The notes beneath the pieces were generated by a model. It saw only the letters and a list, made by a program, of their open reading frames with translations, was not told where the DNA came from and did not search any database. Below are positions 44,773 to 54,417 of a stretch of 64,000 nucleotides of DNA, in pieces. Source of the stretch: Flavobacterium cellulosilyticum. GTDB lineage: Bacteria; Bacteroidota; Bacteroidia; Flavobacteriales; Flavobacteriaceae. Numbering within the stretch: the first letter of the stretch is position 1; the number at the start of each line of letters is the position of its first letter. The translations under genes and the position numbers were made by a program. The stretch is taken from the NCBI RefSeq assembly GCF_004349355.1, contig NZ_SMFK01000002.1:372001-436000 (forward strand). The letters are read 5' to 3'.

Positions 44773-46200
44773 TTAAACTTTCGTTAGTCCTAATTTCTTA
44801 CCTCTTTTCAAAACAAAATCATAAGCCGCTTGGTATTCATTTGGGATTTCACCTTCAAGAATGGCTTCTTTTACGGCTTCTTTTAGCACTCCAATTTCGC
44901 GTGATGGTTTTAAATTAAAGATGGTCATGATTTCTTCTCCTGAAATAGGTGGTTGAAAAATACGAACATGATCTCGTTCTTCGACTTCTACTATTTTCTT
45001 GCGGACAATTTCAAAATTATGATGGTATTTCTTGAATTTATTCGGATTTTTTGTTGTGATATCAGCTTCGCATAATATCATTAAACTTTCTACATCTTCG
45101 CCAGCATCAAAAACCAAACGACGAACCGCTGAATCTGTAACTAAATCTTGTGACAAGACAATTGGACGTGAACTCATCATGACCATTTTTTGAACAAATT
45201 TCATTTTGTGATTCAATGGCATGTGCAATCGTTCAAATATTTTCTTGGCCATTTTTCCTCCAAGGAATTCGTGACCGTGAAAAGTCCAACCTTGTCTTTT
45301 ATTGAATCGTTTTGTGGGTGCTTTTCCTATATCATGTAGTAAGGCAGACCAACGCAACCAAACATCCTCTGTGTTGGGACAAATATTATCAACCACTTCG
45401 AGTGTGTGATAAAAATTGTTTTTATGGGTATGACCTTCAATTTCTTCAACTTGGTTTAAAGCGGTTAATTCAGGTAAAATGATGTCTAAAAGTCCTGTTT
45501 TATAAAGCAATAGAAATCCAATTGAAGGTTTTTCTGTTGAAAGTATTTTGTTCAATTCATCAACAATTCTTTCGCCAGAAATAATTTTTATTCTTTCGGC
45601 ATTTTTAGTGATAGAGTATAAAGATTTTTCTTCGATTTCAAAACCCAATTGCGTAGCAAATCGGATGCCTCTAAGCATTCGCAAAGGATCGTCAGAAAAA
45701 GTAATGTCTGGATCTAATGGTGTTTTGATGATTTTATTTTCCATGTCTTTCAGTCCTTCAAAAGGATCAGAAAGTGTTCCGAAACTAACTGCGTTTAATG
45801 ATAAAGCCAATGCATTTATGGTAAAATCGCGACGATTTTGGTCGTCTTCCAATGTACCGTTTTCTACTAAAGGATTGCGGCTGTCATGGGTATAAGACTC
45901 TTTTCTAGCCCCTACAAATTCGATTTCGGTGTCTTCAAAACGCAACATCGCTGTTCCGTAGGTTTTAAAAACCTGAACTTTTGGTTTATTTGGTAATAAA
46001 GTTGAAACTTTTAACGCTAGTTCAATTCCGCTGCCTACCGCAACAATATCAATGTCTTTTTTGAAATCACGTTTGAGGATTAAATCTCTCACAAAACCAC
46101 CAATAACATAGCTATCAATGTTTAGTTCTTGTGAAGCTTGAGAGATGACTTCGAATATTTTATTATTTAAGAATTCTTTATATTTCATTCTATTTGGCAC
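44773..46200 (-). CDS. cca: CCA tRNA nucleotidyltransferase with HD domain
   Basis: 475 residues. The nucleotidyltransferase core has YVIGGFVRDLILKRDFKKDI with catalytic Asp in DIDIVAVG, then the RRDFTINALALSL and PLRMLRGIRFATQLGF motifs of the tRNA-NT/poly(A) polymerase family. An HD domain follows (GHTHKNNFYHTLEVVDNI and LLHDIGKAPTKRF). It adds or repairs the 3' CCA end of tRNA using CTP and ATP. Bacteroidota members with an HD domain usually do full CCA addition. Single gene, 52 bp from the GxxExxY gene upstream. Confidence 0.94.
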   Translation of the reverse strand: MPNRMKYKEFLNNKIFEVISQASQELNIDSYVIGGFVRDLILKRDFKKDIDIVAVGSGIELALKVSTLLPNKPKVQVFKTYGTAMLRFEDTEIEFVGARKESYTHDSRNPLVENGTLEDDQNRRDFTINALALSLNAVSFGTLSDPFEGLKDMENKIIKTPLDPDITFSDDPLRMLRGIRFATQLGFEIEEKSLYSITKNAERIKIISGERIVDELNKILSTEKPSIGFLLLYKTGLLDIILPELTALNQVEEIEGHTHKNNFYHTLEVVDNICPNTEDVWLRWSALLHDIGKAPTKRFNKRQGWTFHGHEFLGGKMAKKIFERLHMPLNHKMKFVQKMVMMSSRPIVLSQDLVTDSAVRRLVFDAGEDVESLMILCEADITTKNPNKFKKYHHNFEIVRKKIVEVEERDHVRIFQPPISGEEIMTIFNLKPSREIGVLKEAVKEAILEGEIPNEYQAAYDFVLKRGKKLGLTKV

Positions 46201-46252
46201 TATTTTTTGCCGCAGATTCGCTGATTTTTATATTGTAAATTATGATTTTCAG

Positions 46253-46636
46253 CTAATTTTTTGACATTACTATTCGTTTGTGTTCTAAAGAGGTTTTGTT
46301 GAAATTTACCAACAGGGCTAATTTACTTTCAGATACTTTTAAATAATTTAAACATTGAGCAATATGACTATTGTTAAAAGATTCGCACGATTTTATTTCA
46401 AGAATTATACTATTGAAAACTACAAAATCCGCATAGAATTTATGTTTCAAAATGGTGTTTTTATAATTAACAACATACTCTTTTTCTCTTTCAAAAGGAA
46501 TTTTAGCAGCGGTAAATTCAAATTCTAAAGCATCTTTATATACAATTTCAGAAAATCCTTTTCCAAGATTTTTATGTACTTCAAATAAAATCCCTATTAT
46601 TTGATATGTTTCTTCTTCAAATAAATATTGAGCCAT
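46253..46636 (-). CDS. GxxExxY family protein
   Basis: 127 residues with the motif GKGFSEIVYKDALEFEF (G-x2-E-x2-Y). Before it come YQIIGILFEVHKNLGKGF and after it FEREKEYVVNYKNTILKHKF, then YADFVVFNSIILEIKSCESF, a PD-(D/E)xK-like core (D, E-x-K), so a nuclease-like fold is plausible. Function unknown. Sequence around the gene contains 'ctgcgaatctgcgg'-type text on both sides (46210 and 46680), common around this family. Confidence 0.9.
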   Translation of the reverse strand: MAQYLFEEETYQIIGILFEVHKNLGKGFSEIVYKDALEFEFTAAKIPFEREKEYVVNYKNTILKHKFYADFVVFNSIILEIKSCESFNNSHIAQCLNYLKVSESKLALLVNFNKTSLEHKRIVMSKN

Positions 46637-46722
46637 AAATTCTAAAAATCATATTAATTTATTTTCTATTTATTAAATCTGCGAATCTGCGGCAAAAAAA
46701 ATTGAGATTTTGTGTTAAAAAT

Positions 46723-47292
46723 CTATTTCCGTATTACTTTTACCTGAGAATCGTTTGTTAATTTTATGATTGTCGACGGTTTTCCTGCGATTTTTTCGCG
46801 TTGCAAATTTACAACATAGTCAACACCTTTTAAAATTTCTGGGCTAATATCTTTGAATGCGATAGGTGTTGGTTTTCCTGAAACATTTGCTGATGTGGAA
46901 ACCAATGGTTTTTTCATTCGTTCTAATAATTTGAAACAAAATGGTTCTTTGATGAGTCTTATGCCTAAGGTATTATCGGCTGCAATTAGATTGGGAGCTA
47001 CATTTCGAGGATTATCTAGGATTAGTGTAGTTGGTTTTTCGGATAAATCCATAATTTGCCATGCTACTTCGGGAATTTCCTTAAAAACATTGTACATCAT
47101 TTTTTCGCCATTCATCAATACAATCATGCCTTGTTTTTCGACTTTTTGTTTGAGTTTATAGATTTTTGCAATTGCTTCAGGATTTGTGGCATCACAGCCA
47201 ATTCCCCAAACAGTGTCAGTAGGATAAAGGATAATTCCTCCTTGTTGTATGGTTTCAAATGCATTGTGGATTTCTTGGTTGATGTTTTCCAT
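46723..47292 (-). CDS. tsaC: L-threonylcarbamoyladenylate synthase (Sua5/YrdC family)
   Basis: 189 residues. YrdC domain: GGIILYPTDTVWGIGCDATN (residues 18-37), IYKLKQKVEKQGMIVLMNG, PTTLILDNPRNVAPNLIA, LGIRLIKEPFCFKLLE and PLVSTSANVSGKPTP. The enzyme makes threonylcarbamoyl-AMP from threonine, bicarbonate and ATP for the universal t6A37 tRNA modification. Short form without the Sua5 C-terminal domain, so TsaC-like. Single gene; no obvious promoter core upstream. Confidence 0.95.
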   Translation of the reverse strand: MENINQEIHNAFETIQQGGIILYPTDTVWGIGCDATNPEAIAKIYKLKQKVEKQGMIVLMNGEKMMYNVFKEIPEVAWQIMDLSEKPTTLILDNPRNVAPNLIAADNTLGIRLIKEPFCFKLLERMKKPLVSTSANVSGKPTPIAFKDISPEILKGVDYVVNLQREKIAGKPSTIIKLTNDSQVKVIRK

Positions 47293-47653
47293 TTTTTTTT
47301 AAGTTTAATGGTGTAAATATATAGGGTTAAATTTAAATGTTTGTTTTAGAATAAGCATTCGTTTACTATATTGAAAAGAATACAGATTTTTTTAAAATTG
47401 TGTACAAATCAATGAGTCAGAATTCTATTTTTCCATTTTGTTATTTTTAAAATCATTAATGGCATTAAGTCTATATTTAAAAAGAGTAGGTGTTTTTTTT
47501 GAAAATAGAAAATTAGAATTTATTAGGCTTGAATACCTTTTTGTCATTTTTAGATTATAATTAGGAAACAGTACACCGTACTTTTTCCCTAAATAGTCAA
47601 CCCTTAGATAGACTGCACCCAAAAGTTTAGACAAATTTATAATTGATTTTACT
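47293..47653. other. Gap with one doubtful ORF
   Basis: The minus-strand frame 47425-47634 (69 aa, TTG start) contains LRVDYLGKKYGVLFPNYN and SLINSNFLFSKKTP; it has some coding look but no normal start and no family I recognise. It may be the tail of a lost or frameshifted gene of the glycan cluster. Nothing else is visible here. Confidence 0.35.
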
Positions 47654-48613
47654 TTATATTTCTCTTTTTCGTAATAGATTGTCTATTAGTTTGACTATCT
47701 TGTATCTCAACAGAAATTTAGACTCCATTTGTATATTAATTTCATCGAATTCTTGATTACATTTTGTTATTAAGTTTTGGCTGTCTTTATTTAAAACTAA
47801 ATGATGCTGTAGTTTTTTTGATTTTTTTAATTTCAGATATATTTTTTTTGAAAGGTATCTATGTTCATTGAAAGTTGAAGGGGCTTCTAAATCTAAAATT
47901 ATTCTTTTTAATCTGTTTTTTTTGACTGATCTATTAATGTTTTTCATTCCAACTTGTTGTTTATCATGGATTCTATAAGAGATTAGGTTTTCAATGGAAT
48001 AATAAAGAGATTTTCTTAAGGCTAGTATATCAGCAATTTTTTCGTCATGCAGAATATCATCGTCAGCAAAAGGGAAAATAAAACTTTTTATGGATTTTTT
48101 TATGCATAAAGTTGCACCAGTAACAACATTTCCATTTTTAGATGTAACATTAAAAAAGTCAATAGGTTTTGGTAATTCTTTTTCTAAAAAGAATACAGAA
48201 TCCCAAATAGTTAAAGTTTTAATTGGATTATTATCTTTGTCAATTAAATCGGCATTTGAAAATACACCTTCGGCATTTGGGTTTTTATTAAAAACAGCTA
48301 AAATCTTTTGAATTTTATTGTTTTTCCAAATATCATCTTGATCAGACAAAAAGATATAATCTCCTGAACAAATTGAAATTGCTTTTTCAAAATTTTTGGT
48401 ACTACCAATATTTTTTTCATTTATGTGAATTTCAAAAATAGTTGGATGCAATATTTTATATTCGGTAAGAATTTTTAAAGTGTCATCAGTTGATTTGTCA
48501 TCACAAACAACTATTTCATGAAGGATATTGCCTTGCTGATTTAAAATACTATCAATTTGTTTTTTGAGGTATTTGGATCCATTGTATGTACACAAAGCTA
48601 CAGAAATTTTCAT
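47654..48613 (-). CDS. Glycosyltransferase family 2 (cell-surface glycan)
   Basis: 319 residues. GT-A fold: ISVALCTYNGSKYLKKQIDS, IVVCDDKSTDDTLKIL, NEKNIGSTKNFEKAISICSG, and the metal-binding DxD area FLSDQDDIWKNNKI (about residue 92), then ATLCIKKSIKSFIFPFADDD with DILHDEKIADILA. The arrangement resembles rhamnosyl/galactosyl transferases of O-antigen clusters. It probably adds a sugar from a nucleotide donor to a lipid-linked or LPS acceptor. First of the 47.6-55.1 kb glycan genes. Confidence 0.92.
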   Translation of the reverse strand: MKISVALCTYNGSKYLKKQIDSILNQQGNILHEIVVCDDKSTDDTLKILTEYKILHPTIFEIHINEKNIGSTKNFEKAISICSGDYIFLSDQDDIWKNNKIQKILAVFNKNPNAEGVFSNADLIDKDNNPIKTLTIWDSVFFLEKELPKPIDFFNVTSKNGNVVTGATLCIKKSIKSFIFPFADDDILHDEKIADILALRKSLYYSIENLISYRIHDKQQVGMKNINRSVKKNRLKRIILDLEAPSTFNEHRYLSKKIYLKLKKSKKLQHHLVLNKDSQNLITKCNQEFDEINIQMESKFLLRYKIVKLIDNLLRKREI

Positions 48614-48798
48614 ATTAGGCTGGTATTTTATATTCTTTTAAAAAACAATAAATGAAAAATTTGATTAGATAGTATATGAAAATGATTTTATTGTTAGTAA
48701 ATGTAATAATTCTATCTTTGTATCAAATTAAAATAATAGTTTGACTTAATAAATTTATAATATGATTATTTAATACTTGAATAATTCAATATATAAAC

Positions 48799-49581
48799 AT
48801 GAAAAAAAATGTAAAAATACTTATACCCATATATAAATCTTATTATGGTGAACTTGAAGAGAAATCTTTTTTGCAATGTATAAAAGTTCTTAATAATTAT
48901 GAAATTGTTTTAGTTCAACCTGAAGGCCTAGATAACTCTTATATTACTGAAAAATTCAATGCTATTAATGTTGAAAGTTTTCCAAAGCATTATTTTCAAA
49001 ATATAGAAGGTTATAATGAATTACTATTATCGCCTTTGTTTTATGGACGTTTTTTGGATTCGGAATATATTTTAATATACCAATTGGATGCTTTTGTTTT
49101 TAAAGACGAATTAAGTGAATGGTGTCAAAAAGGGTATGATTATATTGGAGCACCTTGGATTGCAAGTTTAAAAAAAACTATTTGGTCAAAGTTTTTTAAT
49201 ATGATTGCTAGAAAATTCAGATCTAAAAATAAAAATGACCGAGAACAAATTTTTTATAAAGTGGGAAATGGTGGATTTTCGTTACGCAGAACAGCGTCAC
49301 ATTATTCTATTGTAAATCAGAATCAGTCATTTATTCTTGATTTTTTAAGTGCTGAAAAAAAAGAAATCTATGCTATTGAAGATGTTTTTTGGTCTATAAA
49401 AGCACCTGAGTTTAATGAAAATTTTAGAATTCCAAATTATAAAGAAGCATTACATTTTGCAATAGATCGAAAACCTAAAATTGCTTTAGCCTTAAACAAC
49501 AATCAACTTCCATTTGGATGTCATGGAATTAATAAACCGAAAGTTATTAAGTTTTGGAAACCAATATTAAATCAGTATTAA
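48799..49581 (+). CDS. DUF5672 family protein (putative glycosyltransferase-like)
   Basis: 260 residues matching DUF5672: VKILIPIYKSYYGELEEKSF, LSPLFYGRFLDSEYILIYQL with DAFVFKDELSEWCQKGYDYI, GAPWIASL, VGNGGFSLRRTASHYSI, AIEDVFWSI and HFAIDRKPKIAL. The YQLDAFVF and GNGGFSLR motifs recall GT-A enzymes, but activity is unproven. It is 24 bp before the kinase-like gene on the same strand, so the two are co-transcribed and likely act on the same surface glycan. Confidence 0.88.
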   Translation: MKKNVKILIPIYKSYYGELEEKSFLQCIKVLNNYEIVLVQPEGLDNSYITEKFNAINVESFPKHYFQNIEGYNELLLSPLFYGRFLDSEYILIYQLDAFVFKDELSEWCQKGYDYIGAPWIASLKKTIWSKFFNMIARKFRSKNKNDREQIFYKVGNGGFSLRRTASHYSIVNQNQSFILDFLSAEKKEIYAIEDVFWSIKAPEFNENFRIPNYKEALHFAIDRKPKIALALNNNQLPFGCHGINKPKVIKFWKPILNQY

Positions 49582-49605
49582 GATTAGTTTTGTAAAAAGA
49601 TAAAA

Positions 49606-50376
49606 ATGATAATAAAATTCATGTTTTCTAAAGCAGTAAATAATTCCAAAGAAATCCTCTACTTAATAAAGGAATTCAATTCTGAAGGCATTCTTTTTGG
49701 AGATGGACAGCGTAATAAAATAAAACTTTATTATTTAGATGGATTAAATATCAATATTAAATCTTTCAAAATACCCCATTTAATTAACAAAATTGCCTAC
49801 AAATATTTCAGAAAATCAAAAGCAAAACGATCGTTCGAATATGCCACAATTTTGTTAGAAAAAGGTATTGGAACACCACAACCTATCGCTTTTTTTGAAA
49901 ATTATAATGTTTTTGGACTTAATGATAGTTATTATGTAAGTGAACATCTTGAGTGCGACTTGACTTTTAGAGAATTAGTTGAAATTCCAGATTTTCCAGA
50001 TCACGAAAACATATTAAGACAATTTACTCGATTTTCTTTTGATTTACATCAAAAGGGAATTGAGTTCCTTGATCATTCTCCAGGGAATACATTAATTAAA
50101 AAATCAACTGATGGGAATTATGATTTCTTCTTGGTTGATTTAAACAGAATGGAATTTCACCAATCGATGCCTTTTGATATTAGAATGAAAAATCTTTGTA
50201 GATTGACTCCAATCAAAGAAATGGTGGCGGTAATGAGTAATGAATATGCCAAAGTTTCAGGAGAATCAGAACAGCTTATTTTTGATACTCTTTGGAAAAA
50301 TACAGTCGATTTCCAAGAGCAATTTTTTAGAAAAAAACGATTTAAAAGCAAACTAAAATTCTGGAAATCAGTCTAA
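49606..50376 (+). CDS. LPS core/Kdo kinase-like protein (InaA/WaaP family)
   Basis: 256 residues with a protein-kinase-like fold: VKSFKIPHLINKIAYKYF-type ATP-Lys region (IKSFKIPHL), KAKRSFEYATILLEKGIGTP with the Glu, catalytic loop EFLDHSPGNTLIKK (Asp and Asn) and metal-binding FFLVDLNRMEF. Such enzymes phosphorylate heptose or Kdo of the LPS core at the cytoplasmic face of the inner membrane. It fits the neighbouring heptosyltransferase-like genes. Its stop overlaps the end of the convergent GT9 pseudogene by 4 bp. Alternative: Kdo-independent sugar kinase. Confidence 0.88.
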   Translation: MIIKFMFSKAVNNSKEILYLIKEFNSEGILFGDGQRNKIKLYYLDGLNINIKSFKIPHLINKIAYKYFRKSKAKRSFEYATILLEKGIGTPQPIAFFENYNVFGLNDSYYVSEHLECDLTFRELVEIPDFPDHENILRQFTRFSFDLHQKGIEFLDHSPGNTLIKKSTDGNYDFFLVDLNRMEFHQSMPFDIRMKNLCRLTPIKEMVAVMSNEYAKVSGESEQLIFDTLWKNTVDFQEQFFRKKRFKSKLKFWKSV

Positions 50377-51442
50377 TTTTTATAATTATCTAAATAAGTG
50401 TCGATTTTTTGAATGATGATATCTTCTGGAAATTCGTTATAAAACTCGCTTGAATTTTTTCGAATAAAACGAGTGCTTTTAAATTCAAAAATTTCAGGTT
50501 TTATATCGATTAGATGTATAGACACGTTTTTGATATTATCTTCAAATACTTGCCAAGTGTTTTTATCAATTGAAGGAGAAAAAATTGAAAATGTGGGAAT
50601 TTCAAGTGCTTTAGCCATGTTAATTGCACCACCTTCATTTCCGATAAGCGTATCACAATAGGATAAAAGCCCCATAAATTGGCGTAAATTAGAGCCATAT
50701 AAATTAAAATGGATGTTTTGTTTGGTTTTTTCTTCACAAGAATTATAAATTTCTAGTGCTTGTTTTTTTTGATTTGGAATGTAATTAAACAATATATTGG
50801 CATTTGTTTTTTCCACTATAAAATCAATTATTTTAGCCATTTTATGGAAAGGAAGTGTTTTGTGTGCTTCGCTACCTAAAATGTTCATCATTATTAAAGC
50901 TTTATTTTTTAAATCAATTCCACTCTTTTCTAAAATTTCTTTTGCTTCCTTTTTTTCAGAAATTGACAAATAAAGCTTTGGTTTTACATTTGTAATTTTT
51001 TCTTTAATTAAAGGTTTTAAAAGGAGTAGTCTATTGTCTATAGCAAATCCGTTTTTGGGATTGTTTTTGCTGTCGAGTCTCATTAAATTATGGTTGTAAA
51101 ATAAAGTAGAATACCATTTATAGTAGGATATTTTTATCTTAGCATTGGAAAACAAAGTAATTAAATTCGTTCCTATTGTACTGTATACATCTACAATTGC
51201 ATCGTATTTTACTTTTCTAATTTTAAAAACATATTCTAAAATTGATTGGAAAGACTTCTTGTCATTACTGTTTAATTCTATTATAGAATTAATATTTGGG
51301 TTGCCTTGTAAAACGGGAACACAATTGGAGTAGCAGGCAAAATCGATTATGGAATCTGGAAATTTTAATCTTAAATTGTTGCTTATAATTGTACTAGTTA
51401 GTACATCTCCTAATTTTTTTGTTGTATAACAAGAATCTTCAT
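50373..51442 (-). pseudogene. GT9 (heptosyltransferase-like) glycosyltransferase, one-base frameshift near its start
   Basis: The start ATG 51440-51442 reads MKILVIQQK and then hits TAG because a run of seven A (plus 51414-51420) is one base short. With one more A the frame continues LGDVLTSTIISNNLRLKF into the long open frame (LFSNAKIKISYYKWYS, LLIGNEGG-type TLIGNEGGAINMAKAL, FSIFSPSIDKNTWQVFED), giving ~356 residues that align along their whole length with the intact GT9 gene at 51753-52832. The downstream frame alone begins only at a TTG (51155) and lacks the N-terminal half. Either a recent mutation, phase variation, or a base-calling error. Confidence 0.85.
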
Positions 51443-51752
51443 TTTTTTATAATTAGGTAAAAATGTTGTAAAATAAATACAACATCTTTAATTCACACCT
51501 TTTTGTATTTCGTAAAATGAATCAAATCAATTTTCGATTACTAAAGGTTTTTACTAAGGATATCTATGTTTAAAAGTTGAAATAACTTTAAATAAAGACT
51601 GTGAATTTGTATAAAGGTTTAATGAGGATGCTCTTTTTTTAGGGTTTAAAAATAGAATTTTTAATTAAAAAATGAATACTACCAAGTAAAGATATTTGGT
51701 TTACACTTATTTAGAAAGAAAAAAAGAAAAGAATAAAGACCCTAAAATTGTT
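51443..51752. other. Intergenic region with an 8-bp perfect hairpin
   Basis: No gene seen between the two GT9 copies. A hairpin atgttgta/tacaacat lies at 51463-51485 just upstream of the frameshifted GT9 start; the rest is AT-rich sequence. Confidence 0.5.
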
Positions 51753-52832
51753 TTATTTTATTGGAAAATTTAAATCTAAAAAATAGGTTTCTAATTTTTC
51801 TAAAATGATTTCTAATGGGTATTCATCGAAGTATTTAAAAGTATGTTCTTTGATGTATTTATCGTTAAACTCTTTGTAAATTTCTGGTTTCAAATCTTTT
51901 AGATGAATAGAAACATTTTCTTTTTCATCTTCAAAAATCTGCCAGGTTTCTTTATCGATACATGGTGAAAACAAGGAAAATGTGGGAATATTTAATGCTT
52001 TAGCCATATTTACCGCTCCACCTTCATTACCTATTAGCATCGAACATTGAGAAAGAATCGCTAAAAAGGATCGTAAACTAGTGCCATAAAAATCCAAATG
52101 AATATTTTTTTTAGTTTTTTCTGTGCAAAAATTAAAGACTTTTAAGGCCTCTTCTTTTTGAGAAGGAATATAATTAAAAAGAATCTCTGCATCTAGCTTT
52201 TCGACGGCGAAATCAATGATTTTTGCCATCTTATCCAGTGGGTAGGTTTTGTACCATTCGCTGCCTAAAATTCCAAACATTATTACCGGCTTTGTATTTA
52301 GCTGAATAGTATGTTTTTCGAATAACTGTTGTGCTTCTATAATTTCTAAATCGGTCAAAAATATTTTAGGTTTATAGTTGGTGATTTTGTCCTTTATTAA
52401 AGGTTTTAATAAAAGTAAACGATTATCAATTGCCAAACCTAGATTGGATGTAGTGCCAATTTTTATTCTTTCAATATTGTGATTATAAAATATTTTTGAA
52501 TAGCCTTTGCTATAGGATATTTTAAATTTAGCTCCAGAAAACAAGGTTATTAGGTTGGTTTCAAGTTTACTATAAGCATCAATAACAACATCGTATTTTT
52601 TGTTCCTGATTTGGAATATAAATTTGAATAAAGAACGATATGACTTTCTGACCTCATTAGAAAGTACTATAATCTCATTAATATTAGGGTTTTCCTGTAA
52701 AACAGCTACACAATTGGGATAACACATGTAATCTATCGTTGCTTCGGGATAAAATTCTTTTAGATTATTAGACAAAATAGTACTGGTTAATACATCTCCA
52801 ATTCTTTTTTGTTGTATGACTAATATTTTCAT
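51753..52832 (-). CDS. Glycosyltransferase family 9 (heptosyltransferase-like)
   Basis: 359 residues, GT-B fold: N-terminal MKILVIQQKRIGDVLTSTIL (the RxGD nucleotide-sugar heptosyltransferase start), DVVIDAYSKLETNLITLFSG, and C-terminal donor-binding motifs GILGSEWYKTYPLDKMAKII, LDFYGTSLRSFLAILSQC, MLIGNEGGAVNMAKALNIPT and FSLFSPCIDKETW. It should add heptose (or a related sugar) to the LPS core from ADP-heptose. Tandem paralogue of the frameshifted gene 50373-51442. Upstream of it on the same strand is a GT2-like gene. Confidence 0.93.
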   Translation of the reverse strand: MKILVIQQKRIGDVLTSTILSNNLKEFYPEATIDYMCYPNCVAVLQENPNINEIIVLSNEVRKSYRSLFKFIFQIRNKKYDVVIDAYSKLETNLITLFSGAKFKISYSKGYSKIFYNHNIERIKIGTTSNLGLAIDNRLLLLKPLIKDKITNYKPKIFLTDLEIIEAQQLFEKHTIQLNTKPVIMFGILGSEWYKTYPLDKMAKIIDFAVEKLDAEILFNYIPSQKEEALKVFNFCTEKTKKNIHLDFYGTSLRSFLAILSQCSMLIGNEGGAVNMAKALNIPTFSLFSPCIDKETWQIFEDEKENVSIHLKDLKPEIYKEFNDKYIKEHTFKYFDEYPLEIILEKLETYFLDLNFPIK

Positions 52833-52867
52833 TTTATTATTTATATATTAAAAGTAGCTTTATTTAA

Positions 52868-53638
52868 TTATTCCATTTTTTTGTATTTCAACCAAAGAGA
52901 TAGATAGCATTTTAATACCGCAAAGGAATTAATATAAGCTAGAATATAGCCTTCTTTACCATCAAGAAAACCAAGTTTAAAAAAGTATTGGGTTACAAAT
53001 TTTTGAAATGGTTTAAATAGAAATTGGTAATAATAAGGTTTACTATTATTATTATTAAATAAATTATCTGCTTTTATCCGGCTAAAGATGTTTAATTTCT
53101 CATTGTAAAGATCAAAACTTGAATAACTGCAGTCGTTCAAACGATTTTCTAATACGCCAACTTTTTCCTTAGTTTGTATGGCAGAATCAAAATTGTCGGT
53201 GTTAACTTGACAATAGTTTTTATTAAAAAAACGAATTGTTTTTCTGTTCTTCAACCCTCCATATTTGATTTCTTTATCAAAAAAAATAAAATTATGATTT
53301 ATAAAATAAGCTTTGTACTTATTAATGGCAGGAGTTCTTATTAATTCCGCTTTGAGTTCCGATGTTAAAAGTTCATTGATTTCAAAAAGAAATATCCAAT
53401 CATTTTTTGCAATAGCAACAGCCTTTTTAAACAGTGCTGAAAAATCATTAAATTCATTTTCTAAATAATCAATTTTGCTATTCTTAATAAGTCCTATTTT
53501 TTTGTTATTTTTAGAATAATTAAAAACAATTATATCGCTTGCAAAGGTGATAGTTTCTAAATATTCAGAATTAAATTGTTCATCATTAAAACAAAATACT
53601 ACAGCACTTATATTAGGATAATCATGTTTTTTGTTCAT
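52868..53638 (-). CDS. GT2-like glycosyltransferase (LPS core type), divergent
   Basis: From ATG 53638 (MNKKHDYPNISAVVFCFNDE) the protein is 256 residues; an upstream Met at 53785 would overlap the divergent deacetylase gene and add 49 residues without coding character. The fold resembles the WaaE-like GT2 at 54409: ITFASDIIVFNYSKNNKK, AIAKNDWIFLFEINELLTSE (where the paralogue has FLDADERV), FINHNFIFFDKEIKYGG, and a C-terminal FKPFQKFVTQYFFKLGFLDG. The usual DxD is replaced by FEINE, so catalysis may differ or be lost. Confidence 0.82.
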   Translation of the reverse strand: MNKKHDYPNISAVVFCFNDEQFNSEYLETITFASDIIVFNYSKNNKKIGLIKNSKIDYLENEFNDFSALFKKAVAIAKNDWIFLFEINELLTSELKAELIRTPAINKYKAYFINHNFIFFDKEIKYGGLKNRKTIRFFNKNYCQVNTDNFDSAIQTKEKVGVLENRLNDCSYSSFDLYNEKLNIFSRIKADNLFNNNNSKPYYYQFLFKPFQKFVTQYFFKLGFLDGKEGYILAYINSFAVLKCYLSLWLKYKKME

Positions 53639-53703
53639 AAAAATAGAATGGTAGTGCAATATTAATAATTTTAGATTTATAACTTTGATAAAAATTAATT
53701 TAA

Positions 53704-54417
53704 ATGAATAAACTTCCGATTTTAATGTATCATAATGTTGGTCCAGCCGAAACCGACAGCGTAGGTTTGTGTATTTCAAAAGCAAAATTGGAACAACAAT
53801 TCGACTTTTTAAGCAAGAATGAGTATGTTACTTTTCATTTTTCTGAACTAGATAAAATCAACGATTTACCAAAAAAAAGTATCATTCTTACTTTTGATGA
53901 TGTTACTGAAAATCAACTTTTATATGCAGTTCCTTTACTCGAAAAATACAATTTAAAAGCTTGTTTCTTTATTCCGTTTTCTTATATAGGAATGAAAGAT
54001 TTATGGAATTTTGGCTCCGAAAAAATTATGACAATTGATCAACTGAAAGAATTAAATCCTGAACAAATTGAATTGGGCTATCATTCTTTTGAACATAAAA
54101 AATACGATTCAATGTCTGAAGAGGCAATTCAAAAAGATTTTTTAGATTGTAATGATATCATCAAGAATAATGATTTGAAAGTGTTTTGTAGCTTGGCTTA
54201 TCCATATGGAAATTATCCAAGAGAATTAGCTGAAAAGCAAAAATTCAAAAAAATAATGCAAGAAAATGGTATTAAATATGGGTTGAAAATAGGGAATAGA
54301 CCCAATAAATTTCCTTTTAAAGATGATTTTGAAATAAAAAGAATTGATATCAAGGGAGAAGATTCTTTGTTTTCTTTTAAATTAAAATTAAAATTTGGTA
54401 AACTTAAACTATTTTAA
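53704..54417 (+). CDS. Polysaccharide deacetylase (NodB-like) family protein
   Basis: 237 residues. NodB motifs: PILMYHNVGPAETDSV, SIILTFDDVTENQLLYAVPL with the catalytic/metal Asp pair in TFDD, LKACFFIPFSYIG, and the metal-binding HSFEH in IELGYHSFEHKKYD, then SLAYPYGNYPRELAEKQ. No signal peptide, so it is probably cytoplasmic or at the inner-membrane face, acting on a glycan intermediate of the surrounding cluster. Its 3' end overlaps the convergent GT2 gene by 9 bp. Confidence 0.92.
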   Translation: MNKLPILMYHNVGPAETDSVGLCISKAKLEQQFDFLSKNEYVTFHFSELDKINDLPKKSIILTFDDVTENQLLYAVPLLEKYNLKACFFIPFSYIGMKDLWNFGSEKIMTIDQLKELNPEQIELGYHSFEHKKYDSMSEEAIQKDFLDCNDIIKNNDLKVFCSLAYPYGNYPRELAEKQKFKKIMQENGIKYGLKIGNRPNKFPFKDDFEIKRIDIKGEDSLFSFKLKLKFGKLKLF

